This document shows, in pieces, positions 53,899 to 62,985 of a DNA stretch of 64,000 bases (position 1 is its first letter; each line of letters starts with the position of its first letter). The DNA is taken from NCBI RefSeq assembly GCF_011065935.2, contig NZ_JAAMNH020000001.1, positions 3,121,001 through 3,185,000 on the forward strand, in the 5' to 3' direction. The notes under the pieces are model-generated. The model did not search any database and was not told where the DNA came from. It saw only the letters and a list, made by a program, of their open reading frames with translations. This stretch comes from Clostridium estertheticum. Its GTDB lineage: Bacteria; Bacillota; Clostridia; Clostridiales; Clostridiaceae. The position numbers were made by a program, and so were the translations under genes.

Positions 53899-53944
53899 AA
53901 AAAATAACAAGTCAAAATGCTAGCATAATGACTTGTTATTTTTT
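53899..53944 (+). terminator. Terminator of the tldDE-amidase transcript
   Basis: AAAAAATAACAAGTCA (53899-53914) and TGACTTGTTATTTTTT (53929-53944): 16 perfect pairs, T-run. Shares AAAAAATAACAAGT with the terminator at 28370-28415. Confidence 0.85.
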
Positions 53945-53960
53945 ATGCTTATTTTTAATT

Positions 53961-54010
53961 AACGTTATAAATTTAATATTGTAACGTTAAGTATATTTAT
54001 TTAAAACGTT
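53961..54010 (+). promoter_or_regulatory. Three AACGTT operator-like sites, 22 bp apart
   Basis: AACGTT occurs at 53961-53966, 53983-53988 and 54005-54010: exactly 22 bases between starts, i.e. on the same face of the helix (two turns). LacI-family proteins commonly bind palindromes with a central CG. The third site overlaps the -35 box at 54009-54014, so binding by the LacI-family protein encoded just downstream would block its own promoter. Confidence 0.55.
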
Positions 54011-54037
54011 GTATTTTAACTTAATATTACTTATAAT
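54009..54037 (+). promoter_or_regulatory. Promoter of the LacI-type regulator and ABC exporter
   Basis: TTGTAT (54009-54014), 17-base spacer, TATAAT (54032-54037); the start codon is 33 bases downstream. Confidence 0.65.
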
Positions 54038-54069
54038 AGTATTAGAGCATAAATTTGGAGGTGGGTTAT

Positions 54070-55092
54070 TTGAGTAACAAAACTACAATATCAGATATAG
54101 CCGCTGCATTAGATATCTCAGCAATATCTGTAAGCAGAGCACTAGCAGGGAAAATTGGAGTTGGAGAAAAATTAAGAGAGAAGATCACTGTTAAAGCAAA
54201 GGAAATGGGCTATTTAAAGTCTATAAACAAAAACTCTTATAAAATTTTGGTACTCCATCAAAGGCCTCTTATACAAGACAATAGTAATTTTGCTTATATG
54301 ATACAGGGGATTGAACGGGCTCTTCAAAATATGGAGATATCCTATCACACAGAATTTGTTGATAAGAATAGCCAGGATAAGATGCAACCTCCATTTAAAC
54401 TATTAAAGGAAAATAATTTTAATGGCCTAATTTTCATCGGCAAATTTGATGATAACTATGTAGGTTTTCTAAAAGAAAAAATTAAAAACTACATTTTTTA
54501 TACAGGGTATTCCCCTTCTTGCGACGTTGACAGTGTTTGGTTTAATTTTAATAATGGAGGATACAAGCAATGTGAGTATTTAATAAAAAATGGACATGTG
54601 GATATTGGTTTTTTAGGAAGGCGCAGTATTTTGTTTAGGAATAAAGAAAAGGTGCTTGGAATAACCTCTGCTCTTGAAGATTATGAAATACCTATTAGAA
54701 GTGAGTTATTTACTTATATTGAAGAGAATTTCGAAGAAAATTTTGAAATATCAGTTATGAATTTGCTTAGTGTAAAAAATAAACCTTCAGCAATTATTTG
54801 TCAAGGGGACTTTATAGCTGTGAAATTAATTAATCTCCTTTATAAAAAGGGAATTAAAGTACCGGAAGATATATCTATCATTAGTAGTGGCAATACTGAA
54901 ATGTCCTCTTTAACGCTACCTACCCTTACAACTTTAGATTTAAATATTGAATATTCCTGTGAAATAGCAGTGGAGCTCCTTTTAAAAAGGATTAATAACC
55001 CAGATAAACCATGTGAGAGCATAACAATTAACAGTACTTTAATTTCAAGAGAATCTGTCAAAGACTTAACCGCATTTCAGCACTCCAGGTGA
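54070..55092 (+). CDS. LacI-family transcriptional regulator
   Basis: About 340 aa. N-terminal helix-turn-helix and hinge helix: TISDIAAALDISAISVSRALAGKIGVGEKL (residues 5-35), then a periplasmic-binding-protein-like sensory domain with NFNGLIFIGKFDD near 118 and a LacI-type C-terminal block KVPEDISIISSGNTEMSSLTLPTLTTL near 275. A TTG at 54055 lies inside GGAGGTGGG, so the TTG at 54070 is chosen. It lies 34 bases before the exporter genes and is likely to control them and itself through the sites at 53961-54010. Effector unknown. Confidence 0.82.
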   Translation: MSNKTTISDIAAALDISAISVSRALAGKIGVGEKLREKITVKAKEMGYLKSINKNSYKILVLHQRPLIQDNSNFAYMIQGIERALQNMEISYHTEFVDKNSQDKMQPPFKLLKENNFNGLIFIGKFDDNYVGFLKEKIKNYIFYTGYSPSCDVDSVWFNFNNGGYKQCEYLIKNGHVDIGFLGRRSILFRNKEKVLGITSALEDYEIPIRSELFTYIEENFEENFEISVMNLLSVKNKPSAIICQGDFIAVKLINLLYKKGIKVPEDISIISSGNTEMSSLTLPTLTTLDLNIEYSCEIAVELLLKRINNPDKPCESITINSTLISRESVKDLTAFQHSR

Positions 55093-55125
55093 TGATTAAT
55101 TAAAATTCGTAAAGGAGAAAATTAA

Positions 55126-56880
55126 ATGGGAAAGAACATAATAGTAGAGTTTATTAAAAAACACAAAATATCATATATTATTGGCATTCTATTTATGTTT
55201 TTAACATCTTATATTCAGTCGTTTTTTCCTAGAGTTCTAGGCGATACCATAGATATACTGGGAAGGTATAATTTTACTTTCAATCTTGTAAAAATAAAAA
55301 TAGTATACATACTTTTAATTACTACGGGCACTTTTATAAGTACTTATGCATGGAGAAATCTAATTGTAGTAAATGCTAGAAATCTTGAATGCCATCTTCG
55401 TGAAAAATTATATACTCACTTTCAAAAACTATCTCCTGAGTTTTATAACAATAGGAAAACTGGAGATTTAATCGCTTACGCTATAAATGATATTTCTGCT
55501 ATAAGAATGACTTTGGGACCAGCAACGGCCATGATCATAAATGGCATTGCTATCTTAAGCGTTTCTATTTATTCCATGTCAAAGATTATGAACCTGAAAT
55601 TCACTTTGATGATATTAATTCCAGTTCCCTTTATCCTATTTTTCATGCTAAAAATTGGAAAGCTTGTTCAAAAGCGATTTAGAGTTGTTCAAGAGAACTT
55701 TGCCTCTATATCTGGAAGAGTTCAAGAAAACATATATGGAATTAGAGTGATAAAATCTTATGTTCAGGAAGAAGCGGAGGGCGAGAAGTTTGAGGTGTTA
55801 AACGATAAGATGATGGACTCTAACATTAATATGGTAAAAGTATCAGCCTCTCTCTCCCCTATTATTGAGATTTCCTTTAGTATAAGCTTTGTTATGAACC
55901 TTATTATAGGTGGAAATATGGTGTTAAATGGAAGTATAACGCTTGGAGATTTTATTGCTTTTAATGGATATTTGACCATGATTATGCGACCTATAATTTC
56001 CATAGGAAGAGTTATAAATATAGTTCAAAGAGGTATTGCTTCAATAAAGAGATTGGATGAAATATTAAATGTGAAACCTAAAATTCAGGATGGAGCAAAA
56101 ATGATAAGTACTGCTATTGATGGTGAAATAGAATTTAAAAATTTGAGTTTTTCTTATAGCAATTTTAATAAAAAAGCTTTACAAAACATTAGCCTTAAAA
56201 TACCTAAGGGGTATACCATTGGAATCACAGGGAAAACCGGTTCAGGAAAAACTACCCTAGTAAGTTTATTATTAAAGCTTTATGTGTCATCACCAGAAGA
56301 AATATTTATTGACTCTGTGGACATAAATGACTATTGCCTAGAAACACTTAGAAGTAGCATTGGGTATGTACCTCAAGACAACTTTTTGTTTTCCGCATCT
56401 ATTAAAGAAAATATAAAATTTTTCAAGGATATATACACTGATGAGGAGGTTGAAAAAGCTGCTAAAATAAGCTCCATATATGAAAGTATTATAGGGTTTC
56501 CTATGGGCTTTGATACTGTACTTGGAGAACGTGGTGTTAACCTATCCGGTGGTGAAAAGCAACGTATTTCTATAGCCAGGGCTATTATACGAGACCCATC
56601 AATACTGATTTTAGATGATTCACTCTCTGCTGTGGACACTATTACTGAGTCCAAACTACTTAAGAATATAAAAAAATGGAGATTTGGTAAAACCACATTA
56701 ATTGTTGCTCATAGAATTTCCACAATAAAACATGCAGATTTTATTATAGTATTAGATGACGGTAGGATATGTGAAAATGGAACTCATGATGAACTCATAA
56801 AGAAAGGAGGACTATATTATGAAACCTACAAGTCCCAACATGAAAACCAGCAAAAAAAATCTGAGTGGGAAGCTTCATAA
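55126..56880 (+). CDS. ABC exporter subunit with degenerate catalytic site
   Basis: Half-transporter, 584 aa: six N-terminal membrane helices (about residues 15-300) and a nucleotide-binding domain with GITGKTGSGKTTLVSLLLKL near 365 (Walker A), NLSGGEKQRISIARAI near 470 (signature intact) and ILILDDSLSAVD near 492 (Walker B), in which the catalytic Glu is Asp. Asp there marks the degenerate site of heterodimeric exporters. Partner of the next gene, which it overlaps by 62 bases. Likely exports drugs, lipids or peptides. Confidence 0.9.
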   Translation: MGKNIIVEFIKKHKISYIIGILFMFLTSYIQSFFPRVLGDTIDILGRYNFTFNLVKIKIVYILLITTGTFISTYAWRNLIVVNARNLECHLREKLYTHFQKLSPEFYNNRKTGDLIAYAINDISAIRMTLGPATAMIINGIAILSVSIYSMSKIMNLKFTLMILIPVPFILFFMLKIGKLVQKRFRVVQENFASISGRVQENIYGIRVIKSYVQEEAEGEKFEVLNDKMMDSNINMVKVSASLSPIIEISFSISFVMNLIIGGNMVLNGSITLGDFIAFNGYLTMIMRPIISIGRVINIVQRGIASIKRLDEILNVKPKIQDGAKMISTAIDGEIEFKNLSFSYSNFNKKALQNISLKIPKGYTIGITGKTGSGKTTLVSLLLKLYVSSPEEIFIDSVDINDYCLETLRSSIGYVPQDNFLFSASIKENIKFFKDIYTDEEVEKAAKISSIYESIIGFPMGFDTVLGERGVNLSGGEKQRISIARAIIRDPSILILDDSLSAVDTITESKLLKNIKKWRFGKTTLIVAHRISTIKHADFIIVLDDGRICENGTHDELIKKGGLYYETYKSQHENQQKKSEWEAS

Positions 56881-58618
56881 AATCAATAGTATTAAGAGAC
56901 TTTTAGCGTTAACAAAACCATACCTAAATAAAATAATCTTAGCCGCATTATGTGTAATGCTTGTTAATGCTGCCGAACTTTTAAAACCCTATATACTAAA
57001 GCTTGTCATCGATGATTTTTTAATAAAGAAAGTATCGCAAAGCGGTATGTACTCTATAGCAACTATGGGACTATTATATTTTACTGTTGTAGCTATTGGT
57101 GGGATATCCACTTTTACTCAAGTGAACTTAATAAATAAAGCTGGTCAGGAAATAATGAGGAATTTGAGAAGAAGAGTATTTCGAACAATACAATTTCTTC
57201 CACTATCATATCTTGATAAAACCTCTTCAGGAAGACTCATAACTAGAGCTACAAATGATGTGGAAGCACTAAGTGAGATGTATACTGATGTAATTATTAG
57301 TTTGTTTAAAGATGTATTCTTACTTATAGGAATAGTATATGCTATGCTAGCACTTGATGTAAAATTGGCACTCATATCATTTTCAGTAGTTCCTATGATG
57401 TTTTTTATCGTTTTTCTTTTGAAAAATAAAATAAAGAATAACTTTTCAAAAATGAAAAGCTTAATAGGTAAAATTAATGGATTTATGGCAGAGAATATTT
57501 CAGGGATGAAAATTATACAAATATTTGCTGGCGAAAGTGAAAAAAACAATGAGTTTCTAAAATTAAACGGTGAATATTTAAAAAGTACATTATTTCAAGT
57601 TAGGATGAACAGTATATTAAGACCGGCAGCTGATGTCTTCCAGAGCCTTGCAGTAGCAATAATATTATGGTATTCAATGAGTAAAATCGCAAACCATACT
57701 ATAGAGATAGGTGTGCTTTTCGCTTTTACAACCTATATAAAACAATTTTTTAATCCAATTTCTGATCTTGCGGATAACTATACTACTATTCAATCCGCTT
57801 TGGTTTCTGCAGAACGAATTTTTGAACTTCTAGATGAGGAAGATTCTCTAGAGGATTTAGATGAAGGCAGGAGCTTTGATAACTTACAGGGTGATATAGA
57901 ATTTAAGAATGTATGGTTTTCTTATAATAATTCAGAGTGGATATTAAAGAATGTGTGTTTTAAAGTTAAAAAAACGGAAACTGTTGCTTTTATAGGAGAA
58001 ACAGGTGCAGGAAAAACTACAATAATAAGCCTTATAAGCGGGTTTTATAAAATTCAAAAGGGTGAGATACTAATAGATGGAATTAATATTAATGATATAA
58101 AAAAGAAGGACTTAAGAAAAAGTATATCCGTTGTGCTTCAAGATATATTTTTATTTTCAGGCGATGTAAAATCTAATGTTTTATTAAATGATAATATAAG
58201 CGAAAAGACTTTAATTAAGTCCCTTAAAACTACTTGCGCCTTAGACTTTGTAAACGAACTGCCAGGTGGAATACACTCAGCCGTTAAGGAAAGAGGATCC
58301 ACTTTTTCAGCTGGTCAGAAGCAGCTTTTATCATTTTCTAGGGCCCTTGCTCATTCGCCTTCTATATTTATATTAGATGAGGCTACGGCAAATATAGATA
58401 CACATACTGAAAAGTTAATACAAAAGGTAATTGAAGAAATGGCTCAAGATAGAACTACACTTATTATTGCACATAGATTATCAACCATAAGAAATGCAGA
58501 TAAAATAGTGGTGCTAAAACATGGCGAAATTATAGAAATAGGAAATCACGATGAACTTATGAGAAGTGGTGGATATTATAAAGATATGATCCAAGGTGAT
58601 ATACAGGTCGCAAACTAA
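56819..58618 (+). CDS. ABC exporter subunit with canonical catalytic site
   Basis: Half-transporter, 599 aa: six helices (about residues 25-310) and an NBD with GETGAGKTTIISLISG near 395 (Walker A), STFSAGQKQLLSFSRAL near 495 (signature changed from LSGGQ to FSAGQ) and IFILDEATANIDTHTE near 516 with the catalytic Glu. So the intact site is this Walker A/B with the LSGGE of the partner, and the other is weak: the arrangement of TM287/288 and BmrCD. AAAGGAGG lies before the ATG inside the partner gene. Likely a multidrug or lipid exporter. Confidence 0.9.
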   Translation: MKPTSPNMKTSKKNLSGKLHKINSIKRLLALTKPYLNKIILAALCVMLVNAAELLKPYILKLVIDDFLIKKVSQSGMYSIATMGLLYFTVVAIGGISTFTQVNLINKAGQEIMRNLRRRVFRTIQFLPLSYLDKTSSGRLITRATNDVEALSEMYTDVIISLFKDVFLLIGIVYAMLALDVKLALISFSVVPMMFFIVFLLKNKIKNNFSKMKSLIGKINGFMAENISGMKIIQIFAGESEKNNEFLKLNGEYLKSTLFQVRMNSILRPAADVFQSLAVAIILWYSMSKIANHTIEIGVLFAFTTYIKQFFNPISDLADNYTTIQSALVSAERIFELLDEEDSLEDLDEGRSFDNLQGDIEFKNVWFSYNNSEWILKNVCFKVKKTETVAFIGETGAGKTTIISLISGFYKIQKGEILIDGININDIKKKDLRKSISVVLQDIFLFSGDVKSNVLLNDNISEKTLIKSLKTTCALDFVNELPGGIHSAVKERGSTFSAGQKQLLSFSRALAHSPSIFILDEATANIDTHTEKLIQKVIEEMAQDRTTLIIAHRLSTIRNADKIVVLKHGEIIEIGNHDELMRSGGYYKDMIQGDIQVAN

Positions 58619-58620
58619 TA

Positions 58621-58671
58621 TAAGAACGGTATGTGAAATGAATTACTTTATCATTTTACATACCGTTCTTA
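58621..58671. terminator. Long hairpin between the exporter and the two-component genes
   Basis: The arms at 58621-58641 and 58651-58671 form 21 pairs with one G-T; loop of nine. It begins two bases after the exporter stop. A moderate T-rich stretch follows on the plus strand, so it probably ends that transcript and may also stop the opposite one. Confidence 0.65.
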
Positions 58672-58690
58672 TGTTATTATTACAGTATCT

Positions 58691-60178
58691 CTATTGTTTT
58701 ATTAAAATAAAATAGAATTTAACTCCAATTTCTGTGTTTTCTACTCCGTAGCTACCACCATGAAGTAATATTATATTTTTAACTATTGAAAGACCTAGAC
58801 CAGTACCCCCAAGTTTTCTAGTCCTTGATTTATCGATTTTATAGAAGTTATCCCATATCTTATTCGATTCTGAAACATCAATTGCATTTCCACTATTTTC
58901 TACTTCAACACAAATGGTATCTTCTCTATTTATCATTGTTACTGTTATGGATCCACCCTCCTGCGTATGTCTTATTGCATTAGTCATATAATTTGTTATT
59001 ACCTGTTCTATTCTGTTCCAATCTGCATTTACTTTTATATCTTGGATAAGATTTAATCCAAGTTTAATTTGCTTTTCGTGAAGTAAGGAAGAAAATTTCC
59101 TAGTAACTGATTTTACTAGCTCATGAAGAGTGAACTCCTCTTTAGTCAACTTAAAATTTCCTGATTCTAATTGAGATAAATCTAACATATCTGATACTAA
59201 ACTGTTCATTTTCCTAGATTCATCCATAATTACATCGATAAAATATTGTTTTTCTTCCCCTTCTAAAACATCATCATTTAAAGCTAGGGTATACCCTTCT
59301 ATAAGGGTAATAGGTGTTTTAAGCTCATGAGAAACCGCTGCTACAAAGTCTTTTCTCATCTCTGTTAATTTTTTTTCTTTTTCAATATCCTTTTCTAATT
59401 GTGTATTAGCATCTGTAAGTGAGGTTAATGCACTATATAAATTTTCTGAAAGAAGATTAAGTGAGGTAGCTAGAGCACCTATTTCATCTTCACTTTTAAC
59501 CTCACATTTTTCTGTAAAGTCAAGCTTTGCCATTTTAGTAGCTGTTTTAGTAATTTTTATAAGTGGCTTTGCAATCATATTTGAGTAAAAAAAAGAAAGA
59601 AGTAGAATAGTAATTAGGGCACCTATATAAAAATATAAGTAAAATTCCTTTATAACTTGGACTGCTTCATTTACTGGCTGTAGTGAAGAAAAAGCACACA
59701 CAGTTTCATCTTTCTTTTCATCATATAATATACCTGCTACACTTGCAGCCATATCGGGGTTTTGCTGCGTAATAAAAATAAAGGGTTTTTTAGTGTCTTT
59801 AAATTTAGTAATCCCACCCCGATTTTCTATTTCAGATGACATTATTTGGTTCATGATTCTAACTTTTATGGAGTCTTTTCTTACATCAGTTGTTTTTGCA
59901 AGATATTTCAAATTTCCTAATCTATCTCTTATAATTATTTTATAATTATTCTCTTCTTCAAAAGAGGTAATTAAGCTAGTCTCATCTTCATTTTTTTGGA
60001 GCAAACTATATTGGCTTTCAAATTTAACAAGGTTAGTTTCAAGATTGTCAGTTTTCCATTTTCTATAAAACTGCTCAAAAAACTGGGACTGAACTACCAA
60101 ATTAGTAGTTATAAAAATTACGAAAACTATAGAGGTTATTGTGAAAAGCTTTATTGTAATACTCTTTTTACTTTTCAT
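58691..60178 (-). CDS. Sensor histidine kinase
   Basis: 495 aa. Membrane helix at about residues 8-30, an outer sensing domain to about 175, a second helix 177-197, HAMP linker, HisKA with FVAAVSHELKTPITLIEGY near 280 (phosphoaccepting His) and HATPase with TNYMTNAIRHTQEGGS near 405, and KLGGTGLGLSIVKNIILLHGG near 455. All boxes are intact. Overlaps the response regulator gene by 11 bases and is co-transcribed with it. Signal and targets unknown; the exporter next to it is on the other strand and is not clearly part of its regulon. Confidence 0.92.
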   Translation of the reverse strand: MKSKKSITIKLFTITSIVFVIFITTNLVVQSQFFEQFYRKWKTDNLETNLVKFESQYSLLQKNEDETSLITSFEEENNYKIIIRDRLGNLKYLAKTTDVRKDSIKVRIMNQIMSSEIENRGGITKFKDTKKPFIFITQQNPDMAASVAGILYDEKKDETVCAFSSLQPVNEAVQVIKEFYLYFYIGALITILLLSFFYSNMIAKPLIKITKTATKMAKLDFTEKCEVKSEDEIGALATSLNLLSENLYSALTSLTDANTQLEKDIEKEKKLTEMRKDFVAAVSHELKTPITLIEGYTLALNDDVLEGEEKQYFIDVIMDESRKMNSLVSDMLDLSQLESGNFKLTKEEFTLHELVKSVTRKFSSLLHEKQIKLGLNLIQDIKVNADWNRIEQVITNYMTNAIRHTQEGGSITVTMINREDTICVEVENSGNAIDVSESNKIWDNFYKIDKSRTRKLGGTGLGLSIVKNIILLHGGSYGVENTEIGVKFYFILIKQ

Positions 60179-60854
60179 TTTTCACCTCAAATTTATAGCC
60201 GGTACCTCTTATAGTTGCTATAAGGTAAGATTTTTCACCTAATTTTTCTCGCAATCTTTTTATAACAGTATCCACCGTTCTCAAATCTCCAAAATAGTCA
60301 ATACCCCATAGTGCATCTAATATTTTTTCTCTACTTAATACGATTCTTTTATTAATTATAAAATAATTTAGTAGCTCGAATTCTTTTGGGGATAAATTGA
60401 TTTCGATATTGTCTACAGTAACCTCATGGCTTAAATTATCAACTACAAGGCCATCAAAGCTATTTTCTTCATTCAGAATAACCTCAGAGGTATGAGTCCT
60501 TCGTATAATGGCTTTTACTTTTGCAACTAATAGCTTTGGAACGAAAGGCTTAGTAATATAATGATCTGTTCCTAATTCAAAACCCAATAATTCGTCATCT
60601 TCTTCTGATTTAGCTGTGAGCATTATAACGGGGATATTTGAGGTTTTCCTTATTTCCTTGCAAACGTCCCATCCATCCATAACAGGCATCATTACATCTA
60701 GAATAATCAAATCTACTTTGTTTTTATTAAATATATTTACAGCCTCACTGCCATTTTCAGCTTGTAAAATAGTAAAATTCTCTTTTCTTAAATAAATAGA
60801 CACAAGATTTCTAATTCTTTCTTCATCATCTACTATTAAAATGGTTTCATTCAT
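60168..60854 (-). CDS. OmpR-type response regulator
   Basis: About 228 aa. Receiver domain: ETILIVDDEERIRNLVS (residues 3-19), phospho-Asp in DLIILDVMMPVMDGWDV near 50, VIMLTAKSEEDDELLGFELGTDHYITKPF near 75-100 with the Lys. C-terminal winged helix with SPKEFELLNYFIINKRIVLSREKILDALWG near 155-185, then the DNA-reading VDTVIKRLREKLG and GTGYKFE. ATG at 60854 is chosen by AAAGGAGAAAATCAT; an ATG at 60887 has none. Works with the kinase beside it. Confidence 0.93.
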   Translation of the reverse strand: MNETILIVDDEERIRNLVSIYLRKENFTILQAENGSEAVNIFNKNKVDLIILDVMMPVMDGWDVCKEIRKTSNIPVIMLTAKSEEDDELLGFELGTDHYITKPFVPKLLVAKVKAIIRRTHTSEVILNEENSFDGLVVDNLSHEVTVDNIEINLSPKEFELLNYFIINKRIVLSREKILDALWGIDYFGDLRTVDTVIKRLREKLGEKSYLIATIRGTGYKFEVKNEK

Positions 60855-61278
60855 ATGATTTTCTCCTTTATTAAAAACTTGAGACAAATAAGTTAAATTT
60901 CTAAATTTAAATAATAATTTCTAACTCTACTTTATATTATATAATAATACCATCAATAATCATAATTTATTATATTGTATCTAATATGAAAATTTCCTCT
61001 GCAAAAGGGGGTTTACAGAGGAAGTACAAATCAGTATGTTAAATTTATTTTAATCACAATGCATATGTCTTATAAATATATAATAAAGTTATACCATGGC
61101 ACTTAAGTGGCAGATATGTTAACATTTCATGAATGGTAATTGTAAAATTAGAATATTACTTAATTATCTCTATTTTTAACAAATAATACAGAAAATTAAC
61201 ATAGCTTTTGCCTATATTCGTAGTATAATTAACTTGTACAATTTAATTAGTTATAGATAATTATAAGGAGGTTTTTAT
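60855..61278. other. AT-rich intergenic region with an inverted repeat
   Basis: About 424 bases between the response regulator and the XRE gene (divergent). It holds TTCCTCTG (60994-61001) and CAGAGGAA (61016-61023), an eight-base inverted repeat around a G-rich centre, upstream of the regulator, and a TATAAT (61225-61230) before the XRE gene. No gene or RNA was seen. Confidence 0.35.
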
Positions 61279-61491
61279 ATGCTTAATGGCGCTAGGATTA
61301 GAGAATTGAGACTTAATAAATCTTTAACGAGCAGAGATATATCAACTTTATCCAAAAATTTAAATGTACATGTATCCCAGACTTATTTAGAAGAACTGGA
61401 ACGAGGAAGTAAAAAAAATCCATCATTTAATATAATTGAAACTATTGCAACTATTTTATGTGTTAATATAGACGAACTTAGAATAAATTAA
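61279..61491 (+). CDS. Small XRE-family DNA-binding protein
   Basis: 70 aa consisting of one XRE/Cro-type helix-turn-helix: RIRELRLNKSLTSRDISTLSKNLNVHVSQTYLEELERGSKKNPS (in 20-residue steps, about residues 6-49) with the Glu-Leu-Glu-x-Gly turn typical of the family, then IIETIATILCVNIDELR. No second domain. AAGGAGGTTTTTAT precedes the ATG. Followed by a strong terminator. Target genes unknown. It resembles the small SinR/Xre single-domain repressors. Confidence 0.8.
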   Translation: MLNGARIRELRLNKSLTSRDISTLSKNLNVHVSQTYLEELERGSKKNPSFNIIETIATILCVNIDELRIN

Positions 61492-61500
61492 ATTAATCTA

Positions 61501-61538
61501 AAAAGGCCAATTAACTGTATTTAGTTAATTGGCCTTTT
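61501..61538 (+). terminator. Terminator of the XRE gene
   Basis: AAAAGGCCAATTAACT (61501-61516) and AGTTAATTGGCCTTTT (61523-61538): 16 perfect pairs, six-base loop, T-run. Confidence 0.9.
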
Positions 61539-61774
61539 GGAGTTATTTGATTAAATCAAAAGTTTTTAGATTTCGTAGCAACCCTATAAGGGAATAATTC
61601 TGCTGTCATTAGCGCTTCATAATTATCAATGTGATTATTCTAATGCATTAATATTTTTTTATAAAAAAGTTTATAAAAAGCAGTAAATGATAAAAAATAT
61701 TGTCTTATATTTCCAAGGAAATATATTCAATATATATTTCCCCCATAGCTAGAATTGTCTTTTAAAAAAATTAA

Positions 61775-62773
61775 TTATGTAGTTCCTCTAATAATAAGTT
61801 CTGTTTCAAAGTAAACTTGTTTTTCATTAGGTAGCTCTCCATTTATTACATCTATTAAGATACTGCATGCTTTTTTCCCCATTGTATATATAGGCTGAGC
61901 TATTGTTGTAAGTTCTGGTTCAATAATCTCTGATATATGAATATTATCAAAGCCAATAATTGATATATTCCTTGGGATTTTATAACCATTTCTGTGTAGA
62001 ATTTTCATTCCTCCCAGAGCCATCATATCATTACTATAAAAAATGGCATCTAACTCCTTAAACACACTTATTATTTTTTCAGTAGCCATTATACCCCCTT
62101 CAACATTAAAATCTCCTTCAAAAATATACTTTTTATCATATAATCCATAATTCTTCATTGCATCAATATATCCTTCTAATCTTTGCTTTGATACTTCTAT
62201 ATCTTCTCTTCCTTTCACAAAAACTATTTTACGGTTTCCCTTTTCATATAAGTATTTAATACCATCGATAACACCCTGCTTGTTTAAGCAAAACACTCCA
62301 TAATCATCTTTATATCCTTCAATATATCTATCAACCAATACAAAGGGAACGTTGTTGTTTTTTAATAGTGTTATACTTTCATTACTTTTTCCACCAGACA
62401 TAAAAATTACGCCATCTATAAGCTTGCTTATAAGAAGTTCGATATATTTTTCTTCTTTGTCTATATCATTATCCGTGTTACATATTATTAGATTATATTC
62501 TAGTCTTTCTGCCTCATCTTCAATTGCTCTTGCCATTTCTGAGAAAAAGGGATTTGTGATATCTGGAAGTATTATTCCAATAGTACCGGATTTTTTTGTG
62601 CTAAGGCTTCTAGCTATGGAATTAGGAATATAGCTCATTTCTTTTGCAATTTTCAGTATTCTGTTTCTAGTTGCGTCGCTTATGCTATCATCCTTTTTGT
62701 TCATAACCATTGAAACTGTAGCCTTTGAAACCCCAGCCATTTCTGCTATATCCTTCATTGTAACATTATTCAT
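61775..62773 (-). CDS. LacI/RbsR-type transcriptional regulator
   Basis: 332 aa. HTH and hinge: TMKDIAEMAGVSKATVSMVMNKKDDSISDATRNRI (about residues 5-39), then the sensory domain with GIILPDITNPFFSEMARAIEDEAE near 72-95 and SNDMMALGGMKILHRNGYKIPRNISIIGFDNI near 247-277. The DITNPFF block is typical of RbsR/CcpA-like members that bind ribose or purines. It lies downstream of rbsB on the same strand, after a strong terminator, so has its own promoter. It is the natural candidate to control the ribose operon; no operator could be checked because the operon promoter lies outside the window. Confidence 0.85.
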   Translation of the reverse strand: MNNVTMKDIAEMAGVSKATVSMVMNKKDDSISDATRNRILKIAKEMSYIPNSIARSLSTKKSGTIGIILPDITNPFFSEMARAIEDEAERLEYNLIICNTDNDIDKEEKYIELLISKLIDGVIFMSGGKSNESITLLKNNNVPFVLVDRYIEGYKDDYGVFCLNKQGVIDGIKYLYEKGNRKIVFVKGREDIEVSKQRLEGYIDAMKNYGLYDKKYIFEGDFNVEGGIMATEKIISVFKELDAIFYSNDMMALGGMKILHRNGYKIPRNISIIGFDNIHISEIIEPELTTIAQPIYTMGKKACSILIDVINGELPNEKQVYFETELIIRGTT

Positions 62774-62910
62774 AATGATCCTCCGATTTTAAGTAAATAC
62801 TCACAATTATTAACAAGCTAGTATTTAAAAACTGTAATTTTTAAGTTTAAGTTAAAAACCATAATTATATAAAATTATACCAAAATATACCTTGTATTGA
62901 AATGCTTTAT

Positions 62911-62951
62911 AAAAAAATAACCCAGTGGATAATACCCTGGGTTATTTTTTT
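62911..62951 (-). terminator. Terminator of the rbs operon
   Basis: AAAAAAATAACCCAG (62911-62925) and CTGGGTTATTTTTTT (62937-62951): 15 perfect pairs, T-run on the minus strand after rbsB. Confidence 0.92.
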
Positions 62952-62985
62952 ATATTCTATTATTGGGGGAATAATATTTTCATTA

